The notes beneath the pieces were generated by a model that made no database searches, was not told the origin of the DNA, and was given only the letters and a program-made list of their open reading frames with translations. The position numbers and the translations under genes were made by a program. Shown here piece after piece: positions 26,501 through 34,721 of a stretch of 64,000 nucleotides of DNA. Positions within the stretch are counted from its first letter, which is position 1; each line of letters starts with the position of its first letter. The stretch covers positions 1,674,001-1,738,000 of the forward strand of contig NZ_CP059059.1 in NCBI RefSeq assembly GCF_014217855.1, read 5' to 3'. This DNA is from Synechococcus sp. HK01-R. GTDB taxonomy: Bacteria; Cyanobacteriota; Cyanobacteriia; PCC-6307; Cyanobiaceae.

Positions 26501-28084
26501 CTAAGCAGCGGATGCAGGGAATTGCGCGGGAAGGCTCCAGCTGTTGAGCCCGAGATCAGCACCGATTCGATGGCTGCAGGCAAAGCCGCTGAAAGCAACG
26601 GCATTCAGCCCCTGACCAGGGAAACAGGAATCGCCAACGCAATAGAGACCGGGGAGACCGGTGCGGTTGAAGGGCATGGGCAGCAGACCCGGCAATCGCA
26701 TGGCCGGGATTGGTCCGTAGCTGCCACCCATCCGACCAAGAAAGCGTCGATGGGTGCGGGGGGTACCCACCTCCTTCAGTTCGATCGCTGCGCTGAGCCC
26801 AGGCAGCAACGCTTCGAGTCGTTCAATCAGACGATCGGCGTCTGCCTGCTTTTTGCTGGCGTATTGCGTCGGATTCAGTCCTCGCCAATGACGGATGTCG
26901 CTCATCGTGAAGGTGTGCACGATGTGACGTCCCGGAGGGGCGAGAGAGGGATCCAGCAGCGTGGGGATCGACACGAAGATCACGCCCTGTTCGGCCTCCA
27001 TCGCTCGCCAGTCCTCCAGCAACAGATGGTGGCAGTGCAGGCCCTGGGGGATGACATCGGCCCTGACGCCGAGATGCAGCGACAGGAAGGAGCTGGAGGG
27101 CTGGTAGCGGCGGCGCCACGTGGATTCCGCGGCCGGGGTATGAGCGTCATCGACCAGTGTGTTGGCGGGTGATCCCTCTCCAGCGAAGGTGTCCCAGCGG
27201 GTGGCATTGCTGACGATGCGGCGGGCTCGCAGCTCCTCCCCATCAGCGAGCCTTACACCGATGGCACGGCCATTGTCGATCAGCACCTTGGTGACCCTGG
27301 CCCTGTAGCGGATCTCTCCACCGTGCGCTTTCAGGCCCTCCACGAGCTTCTCGGCGATGACACCCACGCCCCCTTTGGGATAGTTGATGCCGCCGGCATG
27401 TCGATCGGAGAAGACCATGCCGGCATTGATCATTGGCGTGCGATCCGCCGGCATCACGCTCCAGCAGAAGCACTCCATATCGATCAGCTTGAGCAGCTGT
27501 TCATCCTTGATGTGCTTGCGGGCCACATCGCCCACGTTGAACGGCAACCAGCGCGCCAGCCCTAGGCAGGCCAGCGGCGCGCGGAAGAACACCTTGGCCA
27601 GATAGGCCGGATCCTCCAGCGAGAGCAAAGGCATCGCATCGAGGCAGTTGAACACCTGCCAACAGGTGTCGTAGAAGGCGCGGATGCCCTTCGCTTCGTG
27701 GGGGAAGAGGGCGGAGAGGCGTGCGATGAAGGCCTCGTAGTCGCGGTCCACCGCCACCTTCAGGTCGCCGGGCAGGTGGTATTCGAGCTGCACCGGATCG
27801 GGCACCGTGTCGCAGTGCTGCCCCACATCAGCCAGGGCGCGGGTGAGCAGGTTGGTGTGGCCCTTGTCTCCAAAGCCAAAGATCATCGAGGCGCCCACAT
27901 CAAAGGTGTAGCCCTCGCGCCGGAAGCTGCCGCCCGAGCCCCCGGGGATCAGGTAGCGCTCCAGCACCAGTGTTTTGGCGCCCTTGGCCGCCAGCTGGGA
28001 GGCGGTGACCAGGCCGCCGATGCCCGAGCCGATCACGATCACGTCCCAGGCGGGCACATCCAAGGCAGGCTTGGTCACGCTCAT
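26501..28084 (-). CDS. crtH: carotenoid cis-trans isomerase CrtH
   Basis: 527 residues with an FAD-binding start VIVIGSGIGGLVTASQLAAKG followed by LVLERYLIPGGSGGSFRREGYTFDVGASM, the pattern of the CRTISO/CrtH branch of phytoene-desaturase-like enzymes. The C-terminus reads GLYCVGDSCFPGQGLNAVAFSG. CrtH converts poly-cis lycopene to all-trans lycopene in beta-carotene synthesis. Length is normal for CrtH (about 500). The enzyme is membrane-associated in thylakoids. It precedes the small helical gene at 26190 in the same direction. Confidence 0.9.
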   Translation of the reverse strand: MSVTKPALDVPAWDVIVIGSGIGGLVTASQLAAKGAKTLVLERYLIPGGSGGSFRREGYTFDVGASMIFGFGDKGHTNLLTRALADVGQHCDTVPDPVQLEYHLPGDLKVAVDRDYEAFIARLSALFPHEAKGIRAFYDTCWQVFNCLDAMPLLSLEDPAYLAKVFFRAPLACLGLARWLPFNVGDVARKHIKDEQLLKLIDMECFCWSVMPADRTPMINAGMVFSDRHAGGINYPKGGVGVIAEKLVEGLKAHGGEIRYRARVTKVLIDNGRAIGVRLADGEELRARRIVSNATRWDTFAGEGSPANTLVDDAHTPAAESTWRRRYQPSSSFLSLHLGVRADVIPQGLHCHHLLLEDWRAMEAEQGVIFVSIPTLLDPSLAPPGRHIVHTFTMSDIRHWRGLNPTQYASKKQADADRLIERLEALLPGLSAAIELKEVGTPRTHRRFLGRMGGSYGPIPAMRLPGLLPMPFNRTGLPGLYCVGDSCFPGQGLNAVAFSGFACSHRIGADLGLNSWSLPAQFPASAA

Positions 28085-28104
28085 CCCTCCATCAGCCTGG
28101 AACC

Positions 28105-29064
28105 CTAAGCGGCCCCTGGTGACGGGAAAGGGGATGTGGCTGTCAGGATCACCTCCGAGCGCACCGGTCTGCCCATCAGCTGATGGCAGCGTTCTTCGAT
28201 GCGATGGCGGATCACGTCGATGGCCGCCCCATCCATGGGTTGGCTGGGATTGAGATACACGACCACGAAGGCGGTGCGACCCACTTGCATCACGGTGAGA
28301 TCGAGAAGCCAGCAGGAGAGCCCAGACAGCAGGTCTTCGATGGCCGCGCGTGTCGTTCGGATCGTGTCAGTCTGCGCAGAAGCGCCGGCGGCTTGCCCAA
28401 GGGCGGTGAGAAAGGAGCGCACCGGTTCCCCAAGCACCACAGCGCTCACCACCAGCACCAACAGGGAATCGGTGATCGGTATCAGACCGGCCAGAGCAGT
28501 GCCCTGAAGCAGCGGGGTGATCAGCAGGGCCAGCCCTGTCAGACCACTCATCAGCCCATCGATCCGGGCCGCCTTGGCTTCGGTGAGCAGAAGCTGTGAC
28601 TGCTGGCCCGTGCGTTGCCAATCGTGCTGATGGCGCCAGGCGAGTCCCCAGCAGATCACCACCATGGAAATGGCATAGAAGGCCACCGGGCCAAGGCTGA
28701 CGGGGGCAATGCTGCGGCCCTTGGCATAGTCGATCACTGTGCCGAGGCCAGCGGCTGCGGCGAAGCTGAGCACACCGATCAGCACCAGCGAACGGAACAG
28801 CACATACAGGGCCTCCTGGCCGTCATAGCCGTAGGGGTAGGCCCGGTCGGGTGGGCGCACAACGTTGCGGCTGATGCGGGCCGCGACAAGACCCGAACCC
28901 ACCATCACGGCGGAGTAGAGGCCATCGAGAAGCAAGGCATAGGAGCCGGACAGCACGTGAACCCAGAGTCCGGCAACAGCCATCACGGCGCTCGCGCCCA
29001 CGCCGATCTGAAGGGATCGCTGTTCGATCAGGCGATGCTGGCGGGTGGCATGGTCAGCAGCCAT
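28105..29064 (-). CDS. CDF-like cation transporter
   Basis: 319 residues with six hydrophobic segments and a soluble C-terminal domain, the layout of cation diffusion facilitators. Segments such as SGSYALLLDGLYSAVMVGSGLVAARISRN, DRAYPYGYDGQEALYVLF and a later AARIDGLMSGLTGLALL match the family. The usual HxxxD metal site of helices 2 and 5 appears changed: Asp is present but the His is not obvious, so the transported ion is uncertain. The start lies 9 bp after the trmFO stop on the same strand. Confidence 0.75.
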   Translation of the reverse strand: MAADHATRQHRLIEQRSLQIGVGASAVMAVAGLWVHVLSGSYALLLDGLYSAVMVGSGLVAARISRNVVRPPDRAYPYGYDGQEALYVLFRSLVLIGVLSFAAAAGLGTVIDYAKGRSIAPVSLGPVAFYAISMVVICWGLAWRHQHDWQRTGQQSQLLLTEAKAARIDGLMSGLTGLALLITPLLQGTALAGLIPITDSLLVLVVSAVVLGEPVRSFLTALGQAAGASAQTDTIRTTRAAIEDLLSGLSCWLLDLTVMQVGRTAFVVVYLNPSQPMDGAAIDVIRHRIEERCHQLMGRPVRSEVILTATSPFPSPGAA

Positions 29065-29073
29065 TCGTGGTGT

Positions 29074-30477
29074 TCAGCCATTCGTGGTGAGCAGCCTTTG
29101 GAGCGACCCCTCTGTTGATTTGGTAGCAGCGGGTTGCAGATGACGGGCGAGATCGTCGAGGGCCCGATCCCGGTAGGCGCCGTAGCGGGCACGCTTGTCG
29201 CGAATACGGGTGGGCAGCTCCGGTAGCAGGCCGAAGTTGGGCGGCATCGGCTGAAACTTGCCGGAGGGGGCCTCGCTGATGAAATGGGTCAGGGCGCCGA
29301 TCATGCAGGTGGGTGGTAGGTCGAGGGGGGCGTTGCCCCTGGCCAGTCGGGCTGCATTGGTGCCGGCCAACCAACCTCCGGCCACTGCTGCGGCATAGCC
29401 CTCGGTGCCAGTGATCTGGCCTGCTGCGAGCAGGCTGGGCCGCCGACGGAACTGGAGGGTGGGATCGAGCAGTTTCGGTGCTTCAAGAAAGGTGTTGCGG
29501 TGCATCACCCCAAAGCGCACGAATTCGGCGTTCTCCAGCCCTGGAATCAGGCGCAGCACTCGCTTTTGTTCGCCCCATTTGAGGTTGGTCTGAAAGCCCA
29601 CCAGATTCCAGAGGCGCCCGTCCTTGTCTTCCTGACGCAGCTGCACCACGGCATAGGCGCGCTTGGCACGCCGTACGTCGCGGTCGTTCACATCTCCCCA
29701 GCGCGGGTCCCAGAGCCCGATCGGCTTGAGCGGGCCGTAACGCATCGTGTCTTCACCCCGGCGGGCGAGCTCCTCGATCGGCAAGCAGCCTTCGAAGAAT
29801 GTGGCACTGTCTTTTTCGAAGTCTTTGAGCTCGGCCTGTTCGGCCTGCAGCAGTGCCTCCCGGAAGGCGTGGTACTGCTCCTGATCCATCGGGCAGTTGA
29901 TGTAATCCGCGTCGCCTTTGTCGTAACGACTGGCGCGGAAGGCCCGGTTCATGTCGATGCTGTCGCCATCCACGATCGGACTTGCGGCATCAAAGAAGTG
30001 GCAGTCCTCCAAGCCTGTGAATGCCCGTAGCTCCTCCGCCAGTGCTTCGCTGGTGAGTGGTCCGGTGGCCAGCACCGTGATCTGCTCAGGATCGGGAAGG
30101 CGGGTCTGTTCCTGGCGGCGGATCGTGACCAGAGGATGTTGATCCAGGCGTTCGGTGAGGGCCGCGCTGTAGCGCCCACGATCCACCGCCAGAGCACCTC
30201 CGGCTGGGACGGCATGGGCATCGGCCGTTTGGATGACGAGGGAGCCCAGCCGTCTGAGTTCTTCCTGGAGCAGACCGGCGGCACGGTCGCTGCTGAGCGC
30301 TCCGAAACTGTTGCTGCAAACGAGTTCAGCAAATTCGGCGCTGTGGTGGGCGGGCGACCGGCGCACCGGTCGCATTTCGATCAGGGTCACGGGAACACCT
30401 GCCTGGGCGACCTGCCAGGCCGCTTCGGTGCCCGCCAACCCGGCACCAATCACAACAACGGAGGGTTCCGTGCTCAA
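29074..30477 (-). CDS. trmFO: tRNA uracil-54 C5-methyltransferase TrmFO
   Basis: 467 residues. The FAD site is [19 protein letters not shown] (residue 8 on), followed by the family segment [26 protein letters not shown]; the C-terminal part has [30 protein letters not shown]. TrmFO uses methylenetetrahydrofolate and FADH2 to methylate U54 in the T-loop of tRNAs. Length and start ([11 protein letters not shown]) are standard. It lies 50 bp downstream of psbY on the same strand. Confidence 0.96.
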   Translation of the reverse strand: MSTEPSVVVIGAGLAGTEAAWQVAQAGVPVTLIEMRPVRRSPAHHSAEFAELVCSNSFGALSSDRAAGLLQEELRRLGSLVIQTADAHAVPAGGALAVDRGRYSAALTERLDQHPLVTIRRQEQTRLPDPEQITVLATGPLTSEALAEELRAFTGLEDCHFFDAASPIVDGDSIDMNRAFRASRYDKGDADYINCPMDQEQYHAFREALLQAEQAELKDFEKDSATFFEGCLPIEELARRGEDTMRYGPLKPIGLWDPRWGDVNDRDVRRAKRAYAVVQLRQEDKDGRLWNLVGFQTNLKWGEQKRVLRLIPGLENAEFVRFGVMHRNTFLEAPKLLDPTLQFRRRPSLLAAGQITGTEGYAAAVAGGWLAGTNAARLARGNAPLDLPPTCMIGALTHFISEAPSGKFQPMPPNFGLLPELPTRIRDKRARYGAYRDRALDDLARHLQPAATKSTEGSLQRLLTTNG

Positions 30478-30527
30478 GATGGTTGGGATCGAAGACGATC
30501 TCCAACCCTATCGACCCTTCTGGTGGC

Positions 30528-30650
30528 TCAGGCGCGGCTGCGCTTGATCATCAGCTGGAGCTGGCCTACGGCTGCACGGCCGATGTTGAACCCTGCCCAG
30601 CCGAGAGCCAGAAGGATGGGGGAGGCCACGAGGACGAGCCGGAGGTCCAT
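30528..30650 (-). CDS. psbY: photosystem II protein PsbY
   Basis: A 40-residue reading frame with ATG at 30650 and TGA at 30528-30530. The product starts MDLRLVLVASPILLALGWAG and continues FNIGRAAVGQLQLMIKRS, the standard PsbY pattern: a single membrane helix with a conserved N-I-G-x-A-A-x-x-Q-x segment and a basic tail. PsbY is a peripheral small subunit of photosystem II near cytochrome b559. The gene stands alone between the carbonic-anhydrase-like gene and trmFO. Confidence 0.9.
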   Translation of the reverse strand: MDLRLVLVASPILLALGWAGFNIGRAAVGQLQLMIKRSRA

Positions 30651-30713
30651 GGTTCCAGTCGGATTGTGCAGCCGATCTTAAGGACCGCAGGGGTTCAGCT
30701 TCGTGAACTCTTC

Positions 30714-31241
30714 TCAGTCCGTTTGGTTTTGCAGCAATTGAGACCAGCGCTCGGCCAGGTTGGCGTAGTGCAGCGCATGGTCTCGTTGCTCCCGCACGCT
30801 GCTCTCGCTCTGCTCTCGTTTGGCCTGGGCTGGAACTCCTGCCACCAGGGTGCGGGCCGGCACATCTTTGGTGACCACAGCACCAGCGGCGACGAGGGCG
30901 CCCGCTCCGACGGTGACGCCATTGAGAACGATGGCTCCGATGCCGATCAGGCAGCCGTCCTCAAGGGTGGCGCCATGCACCACAGCGCGATGGCCGATGG
31001 TGACATCTGCGCCGATGTGCACCGGAGCGCCGGGATCGCCGTGAAGCACGGCACCGTCCTGCACGTTGCTGCGCGGTCCGATCCGGATCGCGGCCATGTC
31101 GCCCCTGGCCACGGCTGTCGGCCACAGGCTTGAACCGGCGGCCATCTGTACATCGCCCATCAGCACGGCGCTCGGTGCCACCCAGGCCTCAGGATCGATG
31201 TGAGGTGTACCCCAGCTGGAAATGGTCTCGCTCGCTGTCAT
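30714..31241 (-). CDS. gamma-carbonic-anhydrase-like hexapeptide protein
   Basis: 175 residues forming a left-handed beta helix of hexapeptide repeats ([74 protein letters not shown]). The three His residues needed for the gamma-CA metal site appear to be present ([14 protein letters not shown]), followed by a C-terminal helix. Such proteins may hydrate CO2 or act as acyltransferase-like metal proteins. No carboxysome or NDH gene is next to it, so the role is open. The stop lies 64 bp upstream of the psbY start. Confidence 0.85.
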   Translation of the reverse strand: MTASETISSWGTPHIDPEAWVAPSAVLMGDVQMAAGSSLWPTAVARGDMAAIRIGPRSNVQDGAVLHGDPGAPVHIGADVTIGHRAVVHGATLEDGCLIGIGAIVLNGVTVGAGALVAAGAVVTKDVPARTLVAGVPAQAKREQSESSVREQRDHALHYANLAERWSQLLQNQTD

Positions 31242-31323
31242 GGCATGCCAGTCGCTGCCACCAGTCTCCAGGCAGACCGAGTGATAATGTCCATGGGTGC
31301 CAGATCGGCATGCCCAAGCGGGC

Positions 31324-31395
31324 GGGTCGCTAGCTCAGCGGTAGAGCACTCGGCTTTTAACCGATTGGTCCTGAGTTCGAATCTCAGGCGACCCA
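31324..31395 (+). tRNA. tRNA-Lys (UUU)
   Basis: A complete cloverleaf: acceptor GGGTCGC/GCGACCC, D-arm GCTC...GAGC, anticodon loop CTTTTAA with anticodon TTT, and T-arm CTGAG TTCGAAT CTCAG, then discriminator A. No CCA is encoded. The first pair of the anticodon stem is mismatched (C-T), which is tolerated in many tRNAs. Confidence 0.97.
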
Positions 31396-31442
31396 TCACG
31401 ACTCCATCGTTCCGTCCGTAGCAAGTTGCCCCAAGGGGCTTG

Positions 31443-31886
31443 GTGGTCAGAGTTCTCCTGATCCATCAGGATGACGCTGGCAGCGACTGTCTTTTGTCTG
31501 AAATCGCTTCAGATCCCACCAGGCCTCAGGTCGCTGTCGTCGATGACGATCCCCGCCTGCGCGATCTGTTGGTTGAGGAGCTTGAGGATCTCGGGGTTCG
31601 CCCCATCACCTGTGTTGATGGGGCTGAGCTGCTGAGGTCTCTGCCGCGGGAGCGGATTGACTTGATCCTGCTCGATCTGATGATGCCCGGCATCGATGGA
31701 CTCTCCTGCCTGGCTGCACTGGAGGAGCTGCAGCATGGGGCACCGGTCGTGGTTGTGACCGCCTTGAGTGATCCTCAGAAGCGACAGCAGGCCATGAAGG
31801 CTGGTGCTGTCGACTATGTGCTCAAACCGGATCTCTTCGCTCTGCTGCCGGAGCTGCTGAAACGCCATCTCCCCACGAAGGCTTAG
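31443..31886 (+). CDS. single-domain response regulator
   Basis: 147 residues, start uncertain between TTG 31440, GTG 31443 and later codons. Residues about 30-145 form a canonical receiver: VAVVDDDPRLRDLLVEEL (acidic pair), DLILLDLMMPGIDG (phosphoacceptor Asp), VVVTALSD (Thr/Ser) and VLKPDLF (Lys). There is no output domain, so it likely acts by protein-protein contact. The gene converges with the histidine kinase at 31822 and overlaps it by 65 bp, an arrangement that suggests a functional pair and possible mutual antisense effects. Confidence 0.86.
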   Translation: MVRVLLIHQDDAGSDCLLSEIASDPTRPQVAVVDDDPRLRDLLVEELEDLGVRPITCVDGAELLRSLPRERIDLILLDLMMPGIDGLSCLAALEELQHGAPVVVVTALSDPQKRQQAMKAGAVDYVLKPDLFALLPELLKRHLPTKA

Positions 31887-32994
31887 GCAGGCGCAGCACC
31901 ACAACCATGCCGGGCTGTTGCAGCCCATCGAGATCGCGGTTGGGCCTGCAGAACACCTCTCCCCCCATTCCTTCCATCAGGCTGCGCACCACGGAGAGAC
32001 CGAGGCCGGCACCCTCGCCGCGGCCGGAATCGCGATGCTCTTCGAGGCGGGTGAAACGATCGAACACGGCGCTGTGACCCATGGCAGTGCCGATTCCTGG
32101 CCCCCAGTCGCTGAATTGAATCTCGATGTGGTCGGGGCCTGCTGAGGCCGTGATCTGAACGGGTGATGCACTGTTGCTGAACCTCAGGCTGTTCTGCAAC
32201 AGATGGCTGAGCACCTGCTCGAGGGCCTTGGGATCCAAGACAAGGTCTGGGATGTCGCCGTTGAGATTGAGCTTGATGCGCGCACTGTCGGCTGCAGGCA
32301 ATCCCTGGATCCAGCTCTCCAGGGCAGTGCGCAGGGAGATGGCTTCAAAGCACCAGGGGAACTGATCGGTGTCGAGTTCTGAGAGCACCAGAAGCTTGTC
32401 GAGTAAGTCGCCCATGCGATTCGCTTCTTCACAGGCCTGCTGAAGCCGTTGCTCTTGTTTGCCTGGCAGCCTCGCTTTGCGGGCGAGCTGGTGAAGTGAT
32501 CCCGACAGGATGGCCAGCGGGGTGCGCAGTTCATGGGCCAGCCGGTTGACGAAGCGACGTTGCTCCAGCAGCGCGGTTTCGAGCGGCCCCAGATCGCGAA
32601 TGATGAGCAGCACGAAGGAGGCACGCAGGCCCTGGATTGCAGTCCAGCGCAGCAGCTGCGGTGCTGAGGATGGCTGGCCAGAACTGAGTCTGTAACGGCG
32701 TTCGCCATCGCCAAGACGCATCAGTTGCAGGGGGTGGGTTGGAGCGTCCGGTGGGATGGGTTGTCCATCCACACGCTCGAGCAGCACAAGCTCAGCGAAG
32801 GGCTTGCCCGTGAGCAACGGGGTGAGGCCCCTCCCCCAGAGGTCAGCGGCTTTCTGATTGGCCCAGCGGATCTTGCGCTCTTCATCGAGGATCAACATTG
32901 CTTCGGTGGCGGCATCAAAGGCCACCTGAAGCAGACCGAGAGACTCCCTCAGTTGCTCGATCAGTGCGTTGGCAGCTGGTTGCTCAGCAGGCAT
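31822..32994 (-). CDS. sensor histidine kinase with PAS domain
   Basis: 390 residues from the ATG at 32994. A PAS-like sensor part (AFDAATEAMLILDEERKIRWANQKAADLWG) is followed by a HisKA H-box RLAHELRTPLAI and an ATPase domain with N-box LSHLLQNSLRFSN, G1 FSDWGPGIG and G2 GEGAGLGLSVV. No membrane segment is seen, so the kinase is soluble. It starts inside the last 11 bp of the upstream PAS gene, so the two are co-translated, and it converges with the response regulator. Confidence 0.9.
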   Translation of the reverse strand: MPAEQPAANALIEQLRESLGLLQVAFDAATEAMLILDEERKIRWANQKAADLWGRGLTPLLTGKPFAELVLLERVDGQPIPPDAPTHPLQLMRLGDGERRYRLSSGQPSSAPQLLRWTAIQGLRASFVLLIIRDLGPLETALLEQRRFVNRLAHELRTPLAILSGSLHQLARKARLPGKQEQRLQQACEEANRMGDLLDKLLVLSELDTDQFPWCFEAISLRTALESWIQGLPAADSARIKLNLNGDIPDLVLDPKALEQVLSHLLQNSLRFSNSASPVQITASAGPDHIEIQFSDWGPGIGTAMGHSAVFDRFTRLEEHRDSGRGEGAGLGLSVVRSLMEGMGGEVFCRPNRDLDGLQQPGMVVVLRLPKPSWGDGVSAAPAAERRDPV

Positions 32995-33367
32995 GCGGCC
33001 CCTCCAGGGGCCGGAGCGTGGCAGCGAAGCTCCAGCCGCTCGCCGCGTCCTTTTCGGCCACGATGTAGTGCTCACTGCGGATGCTCTGGCCATCGCTGCA
33101 GATGGTGGCGAGCTCCAGGGGGTGATTCACCAGCTTGGATTGCTCTGTGAGTTTGAAGCGGGCAAAGCCGCTGTGGTGCTGTTCGCGTAACGAGGCGGGC
33201 AGGATGGCGCCAATTGACTGACCGATCAGGGACTGATCCCAGCCGTAGACCTCGATGAAGCGTGCGTTGAACTCAACCACCAAGCCTTCGGCGTCCGTGC
33301 GCACAAACGGCAGGTTGTGCTTCGTTCTGAGCGCTTCCACGGCACCGGGAGTCCAGGTTTCGCCCAT
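32984..33367 (-). CDS. stand-alone PAS-domain protein
   Basis: 127 residues consisting of one PAS-like domain: LPFVRTDAEGLVVEFNARFIEVYGWDQSLIGQSIGAILPASLREQHHSGFARF, then a strand-rich part (LELATICSDGQSIRSEHYIVAEKDAASGWSFAATLRPL). No heme or flavin-binding Cys/His motif is obvious. The overlap with the kinase gene suggests it serves as an input or adaptor to that kinase. It lies 103 bp from tRNA-Pro. Confidence 0.8.
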   Translation of the reverse strand: MGETWTPGAVEALRTKHNLPFVRTDAEGLVVEFNARFIEVYGWDQSLIGQSIGAILPASLREQHHSGFARFKLTEQSKLVNHPLELATICSDGQSIRSEHYIVAEKDAASGWSFAATLRPLEGPHAC

Positions 33368-33470
33368 CGCTGCAGCAGCTTTGCTTCAGGCTAGGCAGCT
33401 CTGCGCTCCCGCACATCGGGTGCCCTGACTTGTGCCCCTGGCCTTAGGCCGCCAGCTAAGCTTCGGGCAC

Positions 33471-33544
33471 CGGGGTATAGCGCAGTTTGGTAGCGCGCCT
33501 GCTTTGGGAGCAGGATGCCGGGGGTTCAAATCCCTCTACCCCGA
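33471..33544 (+). tRNA. tRNA-Pro (UGG), integration target
   Basis: A complete 74-nt cloverleaf: acceptor CGGGGTA/TACCCCG, D-arm GCGC...GCGC, anticodon stem CCTGC/GCAGG with loop TTTGGGA (anticodon TGG), T-arm with TTCAAAT, and discriminator A. Its last 45 nt (33500-33544) recur exactly at 61886-61930. The gene is intact on this side of the element, as usual when integrases use a tRNA 3' end. Confidence 0.97.
33500..33544 (+). repeat. left attachment site (attL core)
   Basis: These 45 bases cover tRNA-Pro from the anticodon stem to the discriminator base and match 61886-61930 base for base. The sequence differs immediately on both sides, so this is the full core repeat. The interval between the two copies is 28,386 bp (one repeat included) and carries an integrase at its distal end. 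Confidence 0.95.
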
Positions 33545-33620
33545 CTCCATCAAAAGCCAGTCAGTGACTTGTTTCTCGGCCGCCTCTCCCAGGGCAGTTT
33601 TTTATTGCCTTGCCGCTAGT

Positions 33621-33639
33621 GCGTGCAAAACGCGTGCAA
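33621..33639 (+). promoter_or_regulatory. putative integrase arm site, left
   Basis: GCGTGCAAAACGCGTGCAA consists of two GCGTGCAA units 11 bp apart (one helical turn) and lies 77 bp inside the left core. The same 19 bases occur 93 bp inside the right core. Position and symmetry fit arm-type integrase binding sites. Confidence 0.65.
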
Positions 33640-33671
33640 GCGCTCGGAGCTGGCATTGCCCGCGTAAGGGC

Positions 33672-33965
33672 TCAATCAGCCGAATCTTGCCGATAGACAT
33701 CGCAAATCACATCCCATTTCTGGGCCTCGCTAGCGGATAGAGGCACCCGAACCGGTGGCTCGCCATGACTAGGAGGCGGCAGAACGATCACGGCAGCGAT
33801 CGGATCAGCCGTGCCGCACGATCCCTGAAACAAGACCCGAAGCTCAGCTTCCTCATCCAGGTCTGTGTGCAGTGGTCGCATCACCAGGCAGCTGCTGTGC
33901 GCATTCAGCAGGTCGACATCACGGCAGCCAATCGCCATGAGGATGTCTTTGATCTCAGGGTGCAT
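33672..33965 (-). CDS. small hypothetical protein in HTH pair
   Basis: 97 residues from ATG 33965, overlapping the upstream HTH gene by 11 bp, so translation is probably coupled. The product starts MHPEIKDILMAIGCRDVDLLNAHSS and has an acidic middle (HTDLDEEAELRVLF) and a Pro-rich loop. No family was recognised. Being the gene closest to the left end and coupled to an HTH protein, it may take part in regulating the element, but there is no direct evidence. Confidence 0.55.
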   Translation of the reverse strand: MHPEIKDILMAIGCRDVDLLNAHSSCLVMRPLHTDLDEEAELRVLFQGSCGTADPIAAVIVLPPPSHGEPPVRVPLSASEAQKWDVICDVYRQDSAD

Positions 33966-34323
33966 CTGATGCCACCTCCTGCAGGGCCATGTGGATGACA
34001 TTCGCCAGAGAAATCCATCGATCCGCTGGCCATGGCCCTGGACCCCATAGGTCGAAATCGATCCATGAGTTGCACAGCCTTGCAACCTCATCCCACTCAC
34101 TAACTGAAGCAACTTCAGGAGCCTTCGCTTGGGGGCGATCGATACGAGGTCGGGTGCTTCGAGCAAAACGAGCTTCGAGGCCATCTCGAAGGATCAGCCG
34201 TTTCGACCGGTCGTGATAGTGCAAACGAGGTGGACTGCCATTTAATGCGGCATAGATTGCACTCTTTGATCGACCTAAGATTGCGGCCGCCTCAGCTACA
34301 GTGATCAGCTTTTTGTTTTGCAT
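33955..34323 (-). CDS. MerR/excisionase-like helix-turn-helix protein
   Basis: 122 residues from ATG 34323. Residues 5-50 read KKLITVAEAAAILGRSKSAIYAALNG, then HYHDRSKRLILRDGLEA: a winged helix-turn-helix of the excisionase/DNA-binding family type. The C-terminal 65 residues (VSEWDEVARLCNSWIDFDLWGPGPWPADRW) are not recognised. It may control excision or repress genes of the element. Its upstream region is AT-rich, unlike its surroundings, and contains two ATTG...CAAT inverted pairs (34347-34358 and 34389-34403) that could be operators. Confidence 0.68.
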   Translation of the reverse strand: MQNKKLITVAEAAAILGRSKSAIYAALNGSPPRLHYHDRSKRLILRDGLEARFARSTRPRIDRPQAKAPEVASVSEWDEVARLCNSWIDFDLWGPGPWPADRWISLANVIHMALQEVASDAP

Positions 34324-34721
34324 CCTAGCTAGACTCAATGCGGGAGATTGTTAGCAATATGCGCATTATTACTGCTATTTATTTGGGTATTGCTTAGGAC
34401 AATGGAGGGGTCCGAATTTACCCGCCTGAATTTTAGAAAGAAGGACCCGTTTTTGGTTTTGAGCAGTTCCGTCATCAAGGCTTGCATTAAGGCAAAACGG
34501 GCAAAGGGCGCAACTGCTGTTCCCTAAATCCAGTAGCGGGCGCTGCCCCGGCGCTGGTGCTGATCTCTGATGGCAAGAGGCACCCCGGCTCAAGTCCGAT
34601 GAAGACCTGCAGTTGCTGATTCGCTGCCCTTGGGACCAGAAGGCGGAGCGGTTGGAGATCGCTCTCGGCCGTAGCGATCGGTTACTCGGCGGTCTTGAGT
34701 TCGCGAATGATCTGCTCAGTC
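34324..34721. other. intergenic region between DISARM end and HTH gene
   Basis: No convincing gene. The first 80 bases are AT-rich and probably hold the promoter of the minus-strand HTH gene, including the ATTG...CAAT inverted pairs. The rest is GC-rich with only a 72-codon minus-strand frame (CALCPFC motif, otherwise low complexity), which I do not support as a gene. No hairpin with a T-run was found after drmC. Confidence 0.5.

Noticed and set aside
34375-34593. 72-codon frame with a CALCPFC motif
   Set aside because: Low-complexity flanks and no ribosome site; the Cys pair alone is not enough.
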